Source: JAVSMW01 sp032027005
Lineage (GTDB): Bacteria > Bacillota > Thermincolia > Thermincolales > UBA2595
DNA: 64,000 nucleotides
Reading direction: 5' to 3'
Assembly (NCBI GenBank): GCA_032027005.1
Contig: JAVSMW010000010.1
Span: forward strand, 1 to 64,000
Under the pieces are notes generated by a model. That model was not told where the DNA came from and ran no database searches. It worked only from the letters and a program-made list of their open reading frames with translations. The position numbers and the translations under genes are program-made. Shown here one piece after another: positions 1 through 7,606 of this stretch. Numbering within the stretch: the first letter of the stretch is position 1; the number at the start of each line of letters is the position of its first letter.

Positions 1-19
1 ACACACTCTATCAGATTAG

Positions 20-667
20 CCTGCTTCAAGGCACGATTCTGTCAGTCTCGTTGTCAGTGCGATTGAATTTAAGCAACGTTTTACCTTGGGCACGGTGGAA
101 AAAATGCTATTGGATGCCGCTCATGACGCCGAGGCCATTTATCTCCTAATGGATCATCAAAACATTGAGCCGTTTATTGATCTGAACAGCCGCAGTAAGA
201 AGAACACAAAAACTGGTGGAGATATTCAGATTTCACCGGATGGCATTCCTATTTGTTCCATTGGCGTAGAGATGAAACCAAACGGCTACGACAACCTGCA
301 AAAACGTAACAAGTGGAGATGCGGACTATCCTGCGGTACAAAAATCTCCTGTGCCACCCCTTGTTCTAAAGCAAAGTACGGACGGACCTACCACACCCAC
401 GCTAAGGACAACGTAAGGCTGTTTACCAAGACTCCTCGCAACTCGGAAAAGTGGAAGATCATTTACAATCGTCGAACCTCCATTGAGCGCTCCAATAAAC
501 GTGAAAAAATCGACTACAAGCTGGAATCAGGAAGGCATCGCTCTACGAAAACGTGGTACGTTCGCATCTATGGCATTATGATCTGCCAGCACCTGGATGC
601 TTGGTTTGATCATCAGAAGGAGAACTTTCCTGATCTCAAAACATTGATTTTCCCCAAAACAGCTTGA
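20..667 (+). pseudogene. DDE transposase, C-terminal remnant
   Basis: The frame is open from 20 to 667 and is preceded by an in-frame TAG at 17-19; no good start codon or RBS is seen, so only the C-terminal part remains. The protein has a Cys-rich middle (motifs PICSIGVEM, KWRCG, CATPCSKAKYG) and ends with RRTSIERSNKREKIDY and QHLDAWF, an arrangement seen in the C-terminal half of a DDE transposase family common in Peptococcaceae. It lies downstream of the orphan cobalamin riboswitch on the opposite strand, so insertion of the element may have removed the riboswitch's gene. The exact IS family is not identified. Confidence 0.7.
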
Positions 668-848
668 CGGTCTTTTGTTTCTAAAAAGGATGATTGTGAC
701 GCTTATTTGCCATGCCCATTTTTAAATCTCGTTATTTTACTGACGAAATTTTTCTGCTGTGTCCCGAATTTCCAGCTACTTTTGGTAACTTCCGCCAATT
801 TCACCCCCTGAATTCCGAGAGGCTATTTAGTTTTTACAGTAAGATAAC

Positions 849-880
849 AAAAAGCCCACACCAAATAGGCGTGGACTTTA
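849..880 (-). terminator. Intrinsic terminator of the cobalamin riboswitch
   Basis: On the minus strand a 12-bp stem (868-879 with 851-862) closes a 5-nt loop and is followed by a run of five U. Two of the pairs are G-U only when read as minus-strand RNA, so the hairpin belongs to the minus strand. It lies about 50 nt downstream of the cobalamin aptamer and is probably its expression platform. Confidence 0.75.
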
Positions 881-929
881 CCTTCATCCTCACACAGCTT
901 ACCCACTTCACGAGGCAGCTCGCAGCATT

Positions 930-1098
930 TTCAGGCAGGTCTCCTGACTTAGATCATCACCTCATATACCCCTTCCCCCACCTTGAAACAACAAAGACCT
1001 TTATGGGGTGGTATGGTATCGGGCTCACCTATACAGTGGCGGGTCCGTCCGGGAATCTCACCCGGTTCCCTATTCTCCCTTGCGGGCACCTGAAATAT
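930..1098 (-). promoter_or_regulatory. Cobalamin (AdoCbl) riboswitch
   Basis: Read on the minus strand, the segment carries the hallmark blocks of the cobalamin aptamer in order: GGTGCC near 1090, GGGAA...CCGGGTGAGATTCCCGG, the B12 box region CCCGCCACTGT at about 1034-1044, and the 3' closing block AGTCAGGAGACCTGCC at about 935-950. A promoter lies upstream and a terminator downstream, so the switch looks intact. Normally it would control a B12 synthesis or corrinoid transport gene, but no minus-strand gene follows; the DNA beyond the terminator is a transposase remnant on the other strand. Confidence 0.93.
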
Positions 1099-1118
1099 GT
1101 ATTCATTTATTTTCTATC

Positions 1119-1148
1119 ATTTTATTCTATGTTTATAGTTGTTGTCAA
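1119..1148 (-). promoter_or_regulatory. Sigma-A-type promoter for the riboswitch transcript
   Basis: Minus-strand TTGACA (1143-1148) and TAAAAT (1119-1124) are separated by 18 nt. The -10 element is about 20 nt before the aptamer begins, a fitting distance. Three 17-bp direct repeats end exactly at the -35 element. Confidence 0.6.
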
Positions 1149-1198
1149 GAGTTATCTTAAGGCCAGAGTTATCTTAAGGCCAGAGTTATCTTAAGGCC
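1148..1198 (-). repeat. Three perfect 17-bp tandem repeats
   Basis: The unit GGCCTTAAGATAACTCT (minus strand) occurs three times without mismatch at 1182-1198, 1165-1181 and 1148-1164, directly upstream of the -35 element of the riboswitch promoter. It could be an iterated operator or upstream activator site, or a replication-slippage repeat. Confidence 0.9.
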
Positions 1199-1497
1199 TT
1201 GTGTTATCTCGCTAGTTTTACTTAATATGTTCTCACTTATGTTGTGATTAAAGGCCATTTCAACAACCGGCGTTTTTAATCTTGGAGGCAGTCGGAGAGT
1301 CTGCCGGTGCTTTTTGTCTGACCTGGTTTTCCTTTCCCCTGGCATAAGGTCCCCCCTTCTTTCAGAAAACAGTTGAAAATAAGGGTTTTAACCCCGGTGT
1401 CATGGTGTCTTGTCCATTTTAATTCTATGACTAGGGTGAAGGGGTTATGACTAACACTTGGCCGAAACGGTTATATTTTAACCGGAGGTGTTTTTAT

Positions 1498-1575
1498 TTG
1501 TCTCTTGCTAAAGAACTGGCCCAGCAGATCCAGTTGATGAAGACCAGATACCTGCTGGTAAATGGCATAAACTAA
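1498..1575 (+). pseudogene. Short ORF resembling the start of a Spo0E-like protein
   Basis: A TTG start lies 9 nt after a good RBS (CCGGAGGTG). It opens 25 codons (MSLAKELAQQIQLMKTRY, then LLVNGIN) and a stop. The helix pattern resembles the first half of Spo0E-family phosphatases, but the diagnostic SQxLD motif is missing, so this would be a truncated copy. Family assignment is weak. Confidence 0.25.
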
Positions 1576-1800
1576 TTAATAAATGTTCCCCATAAGTTAT
1601 TTTGATTCATTTGCTAAAGATAATCTATACTTACTAATTTAACTCTAGTCTTACACGTATTACATTAACAATAAGTTAAATGGGACAAACCGAGTCTGTA
1701 GAGCCATGGGCTAGAGGAACACCCTTGCCTACATTTTCAAATGGTTTATAGGGCATTTTAGAGGCCCGTTTTTCTGGGCTTCAAAAATAAAATCCACTTG
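1576..1800. other. Non-coding stretch with a possible structured element
   Basis: No credible ORF is present. Between about 1683 and 1750 the plus strand can form an outer stem (AAACC near 1685 with GGTTT near 1745) enclosing TGTAG...CTACA (about 1698-1734), followed by a hairpin (AGGCCC/GGGCTT, about 1760-1782). I could not match it to a riboswitch class I know; it may also be the end of an insertion element. Confidence 0.3.
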
Positions 1801-2700
1801 TTAAAATAACAGGTGGATTTTATCTGTTTCTTTCATCATTTTAATAAATCCAGGAGTATCTATAATAGATTGGCAATTTTCAGAAGTTCCATCAGAAAGG
1901 TTTCGAACGAAGATACAAGTCCGGGGGTTGGGTCGTAATTGAGTAATATCGTCAAATTCGATAGTCTTTGCTTTTATGGCTTCTGCTATCAGCACATCGG
2001 TACTTTTAAAAGTAATTGGAACTGGAGGAGTAGGAATTCTCAATACATCTCTATTCCCTATATAATCAAGAATTTTGTGTTTAATGTCCCAGCTGCCTTT
2101 GTCACTGGAACTAATTGTGATTTGACTGATTTTACTTGAATACTTTGTACCAACAGGAAAGCTAGCGAAAGAATTGATACTTCACCGGCATTTTACCTTA
2201 ATTCTACTCCATCATCATTTTCCCGACTATCAAATCCATTTTCATAGTAGTCAGAAATCCATTCATCCGGAATTTCACCATTTCGGTTGATTTTTTCCTT
2301 TAAAAACTTTTGAGATTTTGGGTATGCGAACATTATAGTGCTCATCAAGAAAGTCATTCAACTCCCTAAAGTTAGCCACAGGTCAACTCTTCCTTTGCAT
2401 TCTGTAATTCTTTTTCAAACGCTAAAAGGTAAGAACCGCCTTTTTCAGCTCAGACGGTACCTTGAGATAAACCCCGATTTCATGTTGGCTTCCGGACAAC
2501 AATACATGAGCATCTTTAAAAGTCGCCGGGAATTATATCCTATCAAGAATCTCCCCTACTGTATCACTAATAACAATGTCGTAAACCCCAAGGTCAATCA
2601 TTTTTTGACTGGTCTGGTCTGCGGGGTTAAACTCTGGAGCTATGAAAACGATTCTTACGCCTTCCATCCTGTATTTAAAAAACAGGTCCATTGTACACAT
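1801..2700 (-). pseudogene. Decayed minus-strand coding region
   Basis: Several short minus-strand reading frames look like remains of real proteins but none is complete. Frame 1801-2181 opens just after a TGA without a Met and contains GSWDIKHKILDYIGN and LIAEAIKAKTIEFDDI. Frame 2193-2333 begins MFAYPKSQKFLKEKI. A third piece ending at 2533 contains VRIVFIAPEFNP and LGVYDIVISD, which resembles receiver-like or CpaE-like N-terminal domains found on mobile elements. Stops and frame changes separate the pieces. I cannot name the ancestral genes. Confidence 0.45.
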
Positions 2701-2756
2701 GGTTAAGAGTAAAATTTTAAAACGTATGAATGCGCACGTTTTTATTTCCGCATATG

Positions 2757-2789
2757 AAAAAAGACTTTGGGAACAAAATTCCCAAAGCC
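2757..2789 (-). terminator. Terminator downstream of tRNA-Leu
   Basis: On the minus strand an 11-bp stem (GGCTTTGGGAA with TTCCCAAAGTC) and a 5-nt loop are followed by six U. It lies 18 nt after the 3' end of the tRNA. Confidence 0.85.
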
Positions 2790-2807
2790 TTGAAAAATAA
2801 GCAAATT

Positions 2808-2890
2808 TGGTGCGGTCGATGGGACTTGAACCCATACGGTTGCCCACACGCCCCTCAAACGTGCGCGTCTGCCAGTTCCGCCACGACCGC
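2808..2890 (-). tRNA. tRNA-Leu(GAG)
   Basis: The minus strand folds as a class II tRNA. The acceptor stem is GCGGTCG/CGACCGC, with CCA encoded (2808-2810). The D arm contains TGGCAGAC, the anticodon stem CACGT/GCGTG encloses loop TTGAGGG with anticodon GAG, a long variable arm follows, and the T arm contains GGTTCAAGTCC. The long variable arm and GAG anticodon identify leucine. Confidence 0.95.
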
Positions 2891-2963
2891 ATTTTGGATG
2901 ACTCTCTAATCACCGAGAGCAATATTGATTATATCAGAAACAATTCGCAAAATCAAGGGGGAA

Positions 2964-3729
2964 TTATTTGGCTGTCTTTCTAAGCTTAAACAGGATCAGC
3001 ACAACGGCAGTTACCGCTATAGCCAGACTGCTCACCTGGGCAGCCTTTAAGGTATTGTCCACCAGCAGGCTGTCCCCGCGCCAGAATTCCAGAGTGAAAC
3101 GCAGCAAAGAATAAAGCACAAAATACATTAACGCCAAAAAGCCCTGAAACGGCCTGTGTTTGAATAAAAACAGCAGAACGAACATGATTGCCAAATCACC
3201 GGCACCTTCCATCAATTCGGCAGGTACCAGCGGCGTATCACCATAAGCATTAAAAGCGGGCGTGCCGGGACTATAAACTACACCGATCCATGATTGGGTC
3301 GGAATACCATAGGCATCCCCGTTAAAAAAGCACCCAACCCGGCCAATGGCCTGGCCCAAAATCAGCCCAGGGGCCAGGATGTCGGCAAAATACCAAAACC
3401 CGATACCGTGNTTTTTTGATAAACCAAATAGTATACAGCAGACCACCTGCCACAGCACCTTGGATAGATAATCCCCCGCTCCAGAATTTTAATGCAGCTA
3501 ACGGGTCATCAACATAGTTCTGCCAGGAGAATAAAATTTCCCACACCCTGGCCCCAAGAAATCCGAACACAACTACCCACAGGATGTAATCAAAGATTAG
3601 ATCCGGGTCCAATCTTTCCCGGCGGGCCATCCACCGTGCTATATAAGTCCCGGCGATAATCCCTAGGGAAACCATAATACCCCATACTCTGACATCAAAG
3701 TTTCCTATCTGGAATAAGATAGGATGCAA
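2964..3729 (-). CDS. lgt: Prolipoprotein diacylglyceryl transferase
   Basis: Lgt transfers diacylglycerol from phosphatidylglycerol to the lipobox Cys of prelipoproteins in the membrane. The protein starts MHPILFQIG, has about seven membrane segments and carries the family signature GRVGCFFNGDAYG plus the ending helix RFTLEFWRGD. Start chosen at TTG 3729, behind GGGGTGG. One ambiguous base (3411), next to a run of six T, breaks the frame; removing it joins both halves smoothly (WFIKKHGIGFWYF), giving 254 aa, normal for the family. I therefore read the break as an assembly artefact. A lipoprotein substrate, ZnuA, is encoded in this window. Confidence 0.9.
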
Positions 3730-3824
3730 TATAACCACCCCATTCCCTTTAAACTGTTGCAAATACCTGTATATTGTACCATGTGCCAGGTCAAAGTTAA
3801 AGATGAGATGTTTAATATCGGTGC

Positions 3825-4364
3825 CTACCAGCCCCTGGAATATTCCTCAACACAGGCCGGGCAGACGATTTTACCGTCTTTAATCCTAGCTTTTATTTCC
3901 ATAACTCCTTCTCCGCAATTTGAACACTGCAGGGTCTGAAATATCCGGGCTTTTTGCGGTAATGCCAAATTTGTCTCTCTGATCTCGAACAGTTCATTAA
4001 TTGGGGCCGCCAGTATTTGATTCATTTTCTCTTCTTTAGAATCGGCCGGTTTATCAAGAGCATTAAATTTCAATGCAACCCTCACGGCTTGGCCGGTTTT
4101 TCTGCTGCCTACAGTAAATACTTGCTTTCCGTAATTGGTGAAAATCATGTTCCCCTTGCCAACAGTGCATGAAAGCACTGATTGAATTGCATCTGCGGCA
4201 CAGCTGTCATTTTCCACAATGGCTACCAATTCTTCGTCAACATCTCTTTGTTTACCTATGATTTTTAAAACTGCCTCCGCCGCCCGAAAACCAATAGCCA
4301 GCCCAGGACAGGCATGACCGTGAAAATCAACGGCTTTTTCCCAAGAAGATTTTTCTAAACACAT
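3825..4364 (-). CDS. FmdE-family protein with C-terminal zinc ribbon
   Basis: The N-terminal 125 residues carry the FmdE/FwdE signature FHGHACPGLAIGFRA and a conserved Cys in ENDSCAADA. The last 50 residues form a zinc-ribbon-like module (CSNCGEG...CPACVEEY). Start placed at ATG 4364 behind AGGGGAG, rather than 24 nt upstream. The family is named after a formylmethanofuran dehydrogenase subunit, but no other methanofuran gene is nearby, and stand-alone bacterial members are usually suspected of a metal-binding or molybdenum-related role; the substrate is unknown. It is followed by lgt but spacing (95 nt) suggests separate translation. Confidence 0.8.
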   Translation of the reverse strand: MCLEKSSWEKAVDFHGHACPGLAIGFRAAEAVLKIIGKQRDVDEELVAIVENDSCAADAIQSVLSCTVGKGNMIFTNYGKQVFTVGSRKTGQAVRVALKFNALDKPADSKEEKMNQILAAPINELFEIRETNLALPQKARIFQTLQCSNCGEGVMEIKARIKDGKIVCPACVEEYSRGW

Positions 4365-4549
4365 TTGCACCGCTCCCCTTCTATTCATTACCCCCTGGGG
4401 TATAATTTCAGGTTAGCAGTTTCATGCAAATTTGTCAATTCTATTCCATGCTGTTTACCGTAAATTGGCAGCCTCAAAATACAGGGAAACAGCGGCAACA
4501 TGTAGAATAAACATCCAACCATTTATTATGCCAACGAGGAGTGTTTCTA

Positions 4550-5278
4550 TTGTTCCCCTACACCCACATCTGTTTCGCCAAGGACGTTTTAGGAGATCTC
4601 ACCAATGAGATAGTCCTGGGGGCTGTTTTCCCTGACACAATCATTGCCGGTTTTATCGAACATAGTGAAACACATCGGCGCTGTGCTCAATTATATAGTT
4701 ATTTATCCAGAGTAGGCTTATTTCAGAACTTTGCCAAAGGTGCGATAACCCACGGAAGTGCTCCTCAGGGTCTTGATTACTACTGTGATGAAAAATACCT
4801 GGATTTCTCCCATGGTTTTGCTTTTCAGCAAGCCCTTCCTTTAGTGGAAAAGGTGATTAAAGCCTGTAACCTGCCTGAGGAGATGGGTCTGTGGAAGGCC
4901 CATAATTTTATCGAAATGAGTGCAGAATTGTGGATGTACAATAACCGCACTGACTGCTACGGATATCTGGCTAAAGCCCTTGACGACCAGAACCTGATTT
5001 TAGATTTAAGCGAACTACTGGCCCCATTTTTTGACGTACCAATCGGTAAAATCGCCATGAGTCTTCCAATTTACGGTGAATATGTATTATTAGGAGAAGT
5101 GACCGCCCCTAAGCTGGCGGAAAAATACAGTCTGCAGACAAAAAAAAAGCACGGTATCAACATTGATATTGCCGCTGCTGCTGAAATTATAGAAGAAGGC
5201 TTATTGATTGTAGACAACACTCTGCCTGAGTTTATGACTTTTTCTGTGACAGAAGTCAAAAAATTATTTTCGGTCTAA
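4550..5278 (+). CDS. Putative metal-dependent hydrolase (phospholipase C-like fold)
   Basis: A 242-aa protein without signal peptide. Conserved-looking His/Asp clusters are spread along it: YTHICFAKD, PDTIIAG, IEHSETHR, AITHGSAPQGLDYYCD and KAHNFIEM. The final HNFIE-type motif and the spaced His residues recall zinc-dependent phospholipase C or related all-helical hydrolases in Firmicutes, but this is a pattern match only. TTG 4550 is preferred as start because GAGGAG lies 8 nt upstream; the GTG at 4541 would overlap the RBS. A terminator follows at 5300, so it is likely a single-gene unit. Confidence 0.5.
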   Translation: MFPYTHICFAKDVLGDLTNEIVLGAVFPDTIIAGFIEHSETHRRCAQLYSYLSRVGLFQNFAKGAITHGSAPQGLDYYCDEKYLDFSHGFAFQQALPLVEKVIKACNLPEEMGLWKAHNFIEMSAELWMYNNRTDCYGYLAKALDDQNLILDLSELLAPFFDVPIGKIAMSLPIYGEYVLLGEVTAPKLAEKYSLQTKKKHGINIDIAAAAEIIEEGLLIVDNTLPEFMTFSVTEVKKLFSV

Positions 5279-5299
5279 GCTGACCGCCCAAGATAGAAG

Positions 5300-5334
5300 C
5301 GTGCACCGTAGAACAAACGGCGCGCGTTTTTTTT
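5300..5334 (+). terminator. Intrinsic terminator
   Basis: A 10-bp stem with one mismatch (CGTGCACCGT with ACGGCGCGCG) is followed by eight T. It lies 20 nt after the plus-strand hydrolase-like gene. Confidence 0.75.
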
Positions 5335-5448
5335 AACTCAAACAAATNCCCCCGGGACAAGCACATTTTTTGTGATATGGCGTAGTATGAAGCAGGATGA
5401 TGCCGGGAATGCCGGCTGACTAAATTCACTTAAAAGGAGGAGTATTCC

Positions 5449-5556
5449 ATGGGCGGTCCTGGCGGAGTAGGTACAGGTGGAGGTTTCTTCGGAAAAGATA
5501 ACTTTGCGTTTATTCTTTTCTTGGTTCTGGTCCTATTGTTCTTTGGAGATAATTAG
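5449..5556 (+). CDS. YjcZ-like tiny sporulation-type membrane protein (35 aa)
   Basis: The RBS AAAAGGAGGAG lies 8 nt before ATG. The product starts with a Gly-rich stretch (MGGPGGVGTGGGFFGKDN) and ends in a single hydrophobic helix (FAFILFLVLVLLFFGDN). This layout, Gly-rich head plus FAxILxLxLxLLxF helix, is that of the YjcZ family of small Firmicute sporulation proteins. Two relatives occur in this window, at 24405-24482 and 63287-63376; the helix is nearly identical to that of the latter. It sits between two terminators, so it is transcribed alone. Confidence 0.8.
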   Translation: MGGPGGVGTGGGFFGKDNFAFILFLVLVLLFFGDN

Positions 5557-5565
5557 GAACTTGTT

Positions 5566-5590
5566 AAAAGGGGCTCAAAAAGCCCCTTTT
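5566..5590 (+). terminator. Terminator of the tiny YjcZ-like gene
   Basis: A perfect 10-bp stem (AAAAGGGGCT/AGCCCCTTTT) with a 5-nt loop starts 9 nt after the stop codon and ends in four T. Confidence 0.8.
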
Positions 5591-5625
5591 GCTTACCCTG
5601 CCACAAACATTATGTCAAACTACCC

Positions 5626-6714
5626 ATGGACCTTTCTGTGATGCTAAACAATGTCAGTAACGAAAGTCAATTGATTGATTTCATCAATCTGCCAGACTTA
5701 TTCTACAAAAAGGACCTGAACTGGGTTAAACCACGAGTGGGAGCATATCCGTGGGAATTTAATGTCAGAACCAATCCCATCCTTAAATATCACGAGATGA
5801 AATTATTTTTGGCCTCAAATGGCAAAGATCTGACCGGGAGAATAGCCGCATTTATAGATAACAGATATAACTCAATACACAAAGAAAAAACGGCTTTTTT
5901 TGGCTTCTTTGAGTCCCAAAACAACCTTACGGCAGCTCGTGAACTCTTCAGTGCCGCCGAAGGGTTTGCCCACTCCAAAGGAATGTCCCGGCTCATTGGT
6001 CCCGTGGAATTCACAACTAATTACCAGGCCGGCATTTTGGTCAAAGGGTTTAGCCGGCCAACAGTGATGACAGCTTACAACAAATCGTTTTATCCTAAAC
6101 TGCTGGAATCGGGTGGCTTTTCCAAGCTAATGGACCTGTATGCCTATAAATTTAATGCCCCCTTCGTCCCCGAGCGCATGCAGCGAATGTATGCCATTCA
6201 GAAAAAAAGAAACCCGAAGATTACAATTTTGAATTTTAACCAAGCCGGCAGACTTTGCAGCCCCTCAATGCTATCAAAACTATACAACCAGGCCTTTTAC
6301 GACACATGGGGCTTTGTCCCCATGAGCACTAAAGAATTTTCTTCGCTTTTGCAGGAAACATTCTTAATGAATCACTGGGATCTTAATTATCTGGCTTTTT
6401 ATGGCAGAAACCCGGTAGGATTACTGCTTACAGTGCCTGATTTAAATGAGCCACAGACTCCCGGGCAGGCCAAAAATCAGCAGTTCAATACCCTCAGAAT
6501 TACAGTGCTGGGCGTTCAGCCATCCTTCCGCAAGCGGGGGATCGAAACCCGCATGGGGGTCATGCTGATCAATGATGCCGTGGCCAAAGGTTATAAAAGC
6601 TTTGAGTTTTCTTACATTTTGGAAAATAATACAGCCATGCTTAACTATGTCGACAGAGAATTTGGCATACCTGTCAGCAAAACCTTTAGGATATATGAAA
6701 AGCCTGTTCCCTAA
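5626..6714 (+). CDS. GNAT-like protein of the YghO type
   Basis: A soluble protein of 362 aa. The first half matches the pattern of the YghO-like family (KTAFFGFFES, then LIGPVEFTTNYQAGILVKGF, then YNKSFYPKLLESGGFSKLMDLYAY). The second half has a GNAT-like segment with RITVLGVQPSFRKRGIETRM, the acetyl-CoA loop region (Rx4G-like), and ends with a typical C-terminal strand. An N-acetyltransferase or aminoacyl-type transferase role is probable but the acceptor is unknown. The start has no convincing RBS; ATG 5626 or 5641 are both possible. Confidence 0.65.
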   Translation: MDLSVMLNNVSNESQLIDFINLPDLFYKKDLNWVKPRVGAYPWEFNVRTNPILKYHEMKLFLASNGKDLTGRIAAFIDNRYNSIHKEKTAFFGFFESQNNLTAARELFSAAEGFAHSKGMSRLIGPVEFTTNYQAGILVKGFSRPTVMTAYNKSFYPKLLESGGFSKLMDLYAYKFNAPFVPERMQRMYAIQKKRNPKITILNFNQAGRLCSPSMLSKLYNQAFYDTWGFVPMSTKEFSSLLQETFLMNHWDLNYLAFYGRNPVGLLLTVPDLNEPQTPGQAKNQQFNTLRITVLGVQPSFRKRGIETRMGVMLINDAVAKGYKSFEFSYILENNTAMLNYVDREFGIPVSKTFRIYEKPVP

Positions 6715-6733
6715 AAAATAAAGCCCAGCCAGG

Positions 6734-6865
6734 TAAAGTGAAACTTACTTCAGGCGGAGTTTTAAACTCCACCTGAAGTTTAGTTGAACTTATCCAGAGG
6801 CTAACCGCCACTAAGGCTCCCGCTTACAGAGGCGGGAGCCTTAGTGGCGGTTAGCCATCGGATAA
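6734..6865 (+). repeat. Dispersed two-hairpin repeat, copy 1
   Basis: First of four copies of a ~130-bp element (others at 14872-14998, 19321-19446 and 36823-36953). It begins TAAAGTGAAACTTACTTCAG, forms a first hairpin (CTTCAGGCGGAGT/ACTCCACCTGAAG), then TTTAGTTGAACTTATCCAG, then a perfect 25-bp second stem (GGCTAACCGCC... with ...GGCGGTTAGCC). The outer TTATCC/GGATAA also pair. This copy has the most perfect second stem. It lies between a plus-strand gene and convergent plsC, where it may also act as terminator. Confidence 0.9.
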
Positions 6866-6889
6866 AAATTAACTGGCCGGGCCTCTTTT

Positions 6890-7606
6890 TTACTGCAGGT
6901 TCCGTGATATTGCCTGACGCACGATTTCATTTATGTTTGCCTGGTCTTCTTCAGACAATTCTTTAAGATAAATAGGCGGCGAAATCACTACAGTGGCATT
7001 GATACTGCGCACCCTATGATTATTGGATTCAAAGGCTGAGTGAGTATTGTTGACAGACACCGGTACGATTGGTACATCAACCTTTTCCACCAGCCGCAGA
7101 CTTCCTTTTTTAAATTCCCCCATTACCTGCCCTTTGCTCCGGGTACCCTCCGGAAAAATAACCATCGAATTACCCCTTTTGAGTACCTCAACACTCTCCT
7201 GAACAGCTTTCACCGACTGTCTAAGATTAGCGCGGTCGATAAAAACACAGCCCAAAAGCGGCATCCACTGGCGGATAACAGGAATTTTGGCAAGTTCAAT
7301 TTTAGCCAGAAAACCTATGGGGGTAGTCAAACTCTTGAAAAGAACGGGAATATCAAAATTCCCCTGATGGTTGCTGACAAAGAGAGCCGCTCCATGCCGC
7401 GGGATATTTTCTGAGCCTTTTACTGTTACATGTACACCTGCAAAAAACAACAAGAATTTTGCCCAATTGCGGCTGACCAGATAACCATATGTTTTTTGAG
7501 CAGATTTTAAGCCAAGCCAATTTAAAATATACCAGAAGGGAAGCAAAATGGCCGTAATCACCAATGAGACAACAAAGGCCAGGGCAAAAACCACGGTTCT
7601 GATCAT
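6890..7606 (-). CDS. plsC: 1-acyl-sn-glycerol-3-phosphate acyltransferase
   Basis: PlsC acylates lysophosphatidic acid to phosphatidic acid at the membrane. The 238-aa protein starts with a hydrophobic N-terminal anchor (about residues 1-30) and carries the catalytic NHQGNFD (NHx4D motif) followed by the substrate-binding FPEGTRS. Its ATG overlaps the stop codon of the upstream thioredoxin-like selenoprotein gene (ATGA), so the two are translationally coupled and belong to the queD-queC run. Confidence 0.92.
   Translation of the reverse strand: MIRTVVFALAFVVSLVITAILLPFWYILNWLGLKSAQKTYGYLVSRNWAKFLLFFAGVHVTVKGSENIPRHGAALFVSNHQGNFDIPVLFKSLTTPIGFLAKIELAKIPVIRQWMPLLGCVFIDRANLRQSVKAVQESVEVLKRGNSMVIFPEGTRSKGQVMGEFKKGSLRLVEKVDVPIVPVSVNNTHSAFESNNHRVRSINATVVISPPIYLKELSEEDQANINEIVRQAISRNLQ

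Noticed and set aside
712..1194. Plus-strand 160-codon reading frame
   Set aside because: It is the antisense of the cobalamin riboswitch, its terminator and the tandem repeats; no RBS and no protein-like character.
2533..2922. Minus-strand frame of 129 codons
   Set aside because: Its first part reads through tRNA-Leu and the tRNA terminator. Only the last ~45 codons look protein-like and these are kept as part of the decayed region.
2964..3729. lgt as a real frameshift pseudogene
   Set aside because: The break coincides with an N beside a homopolymer; both halves are well conserved and join exactly if the N is removed.
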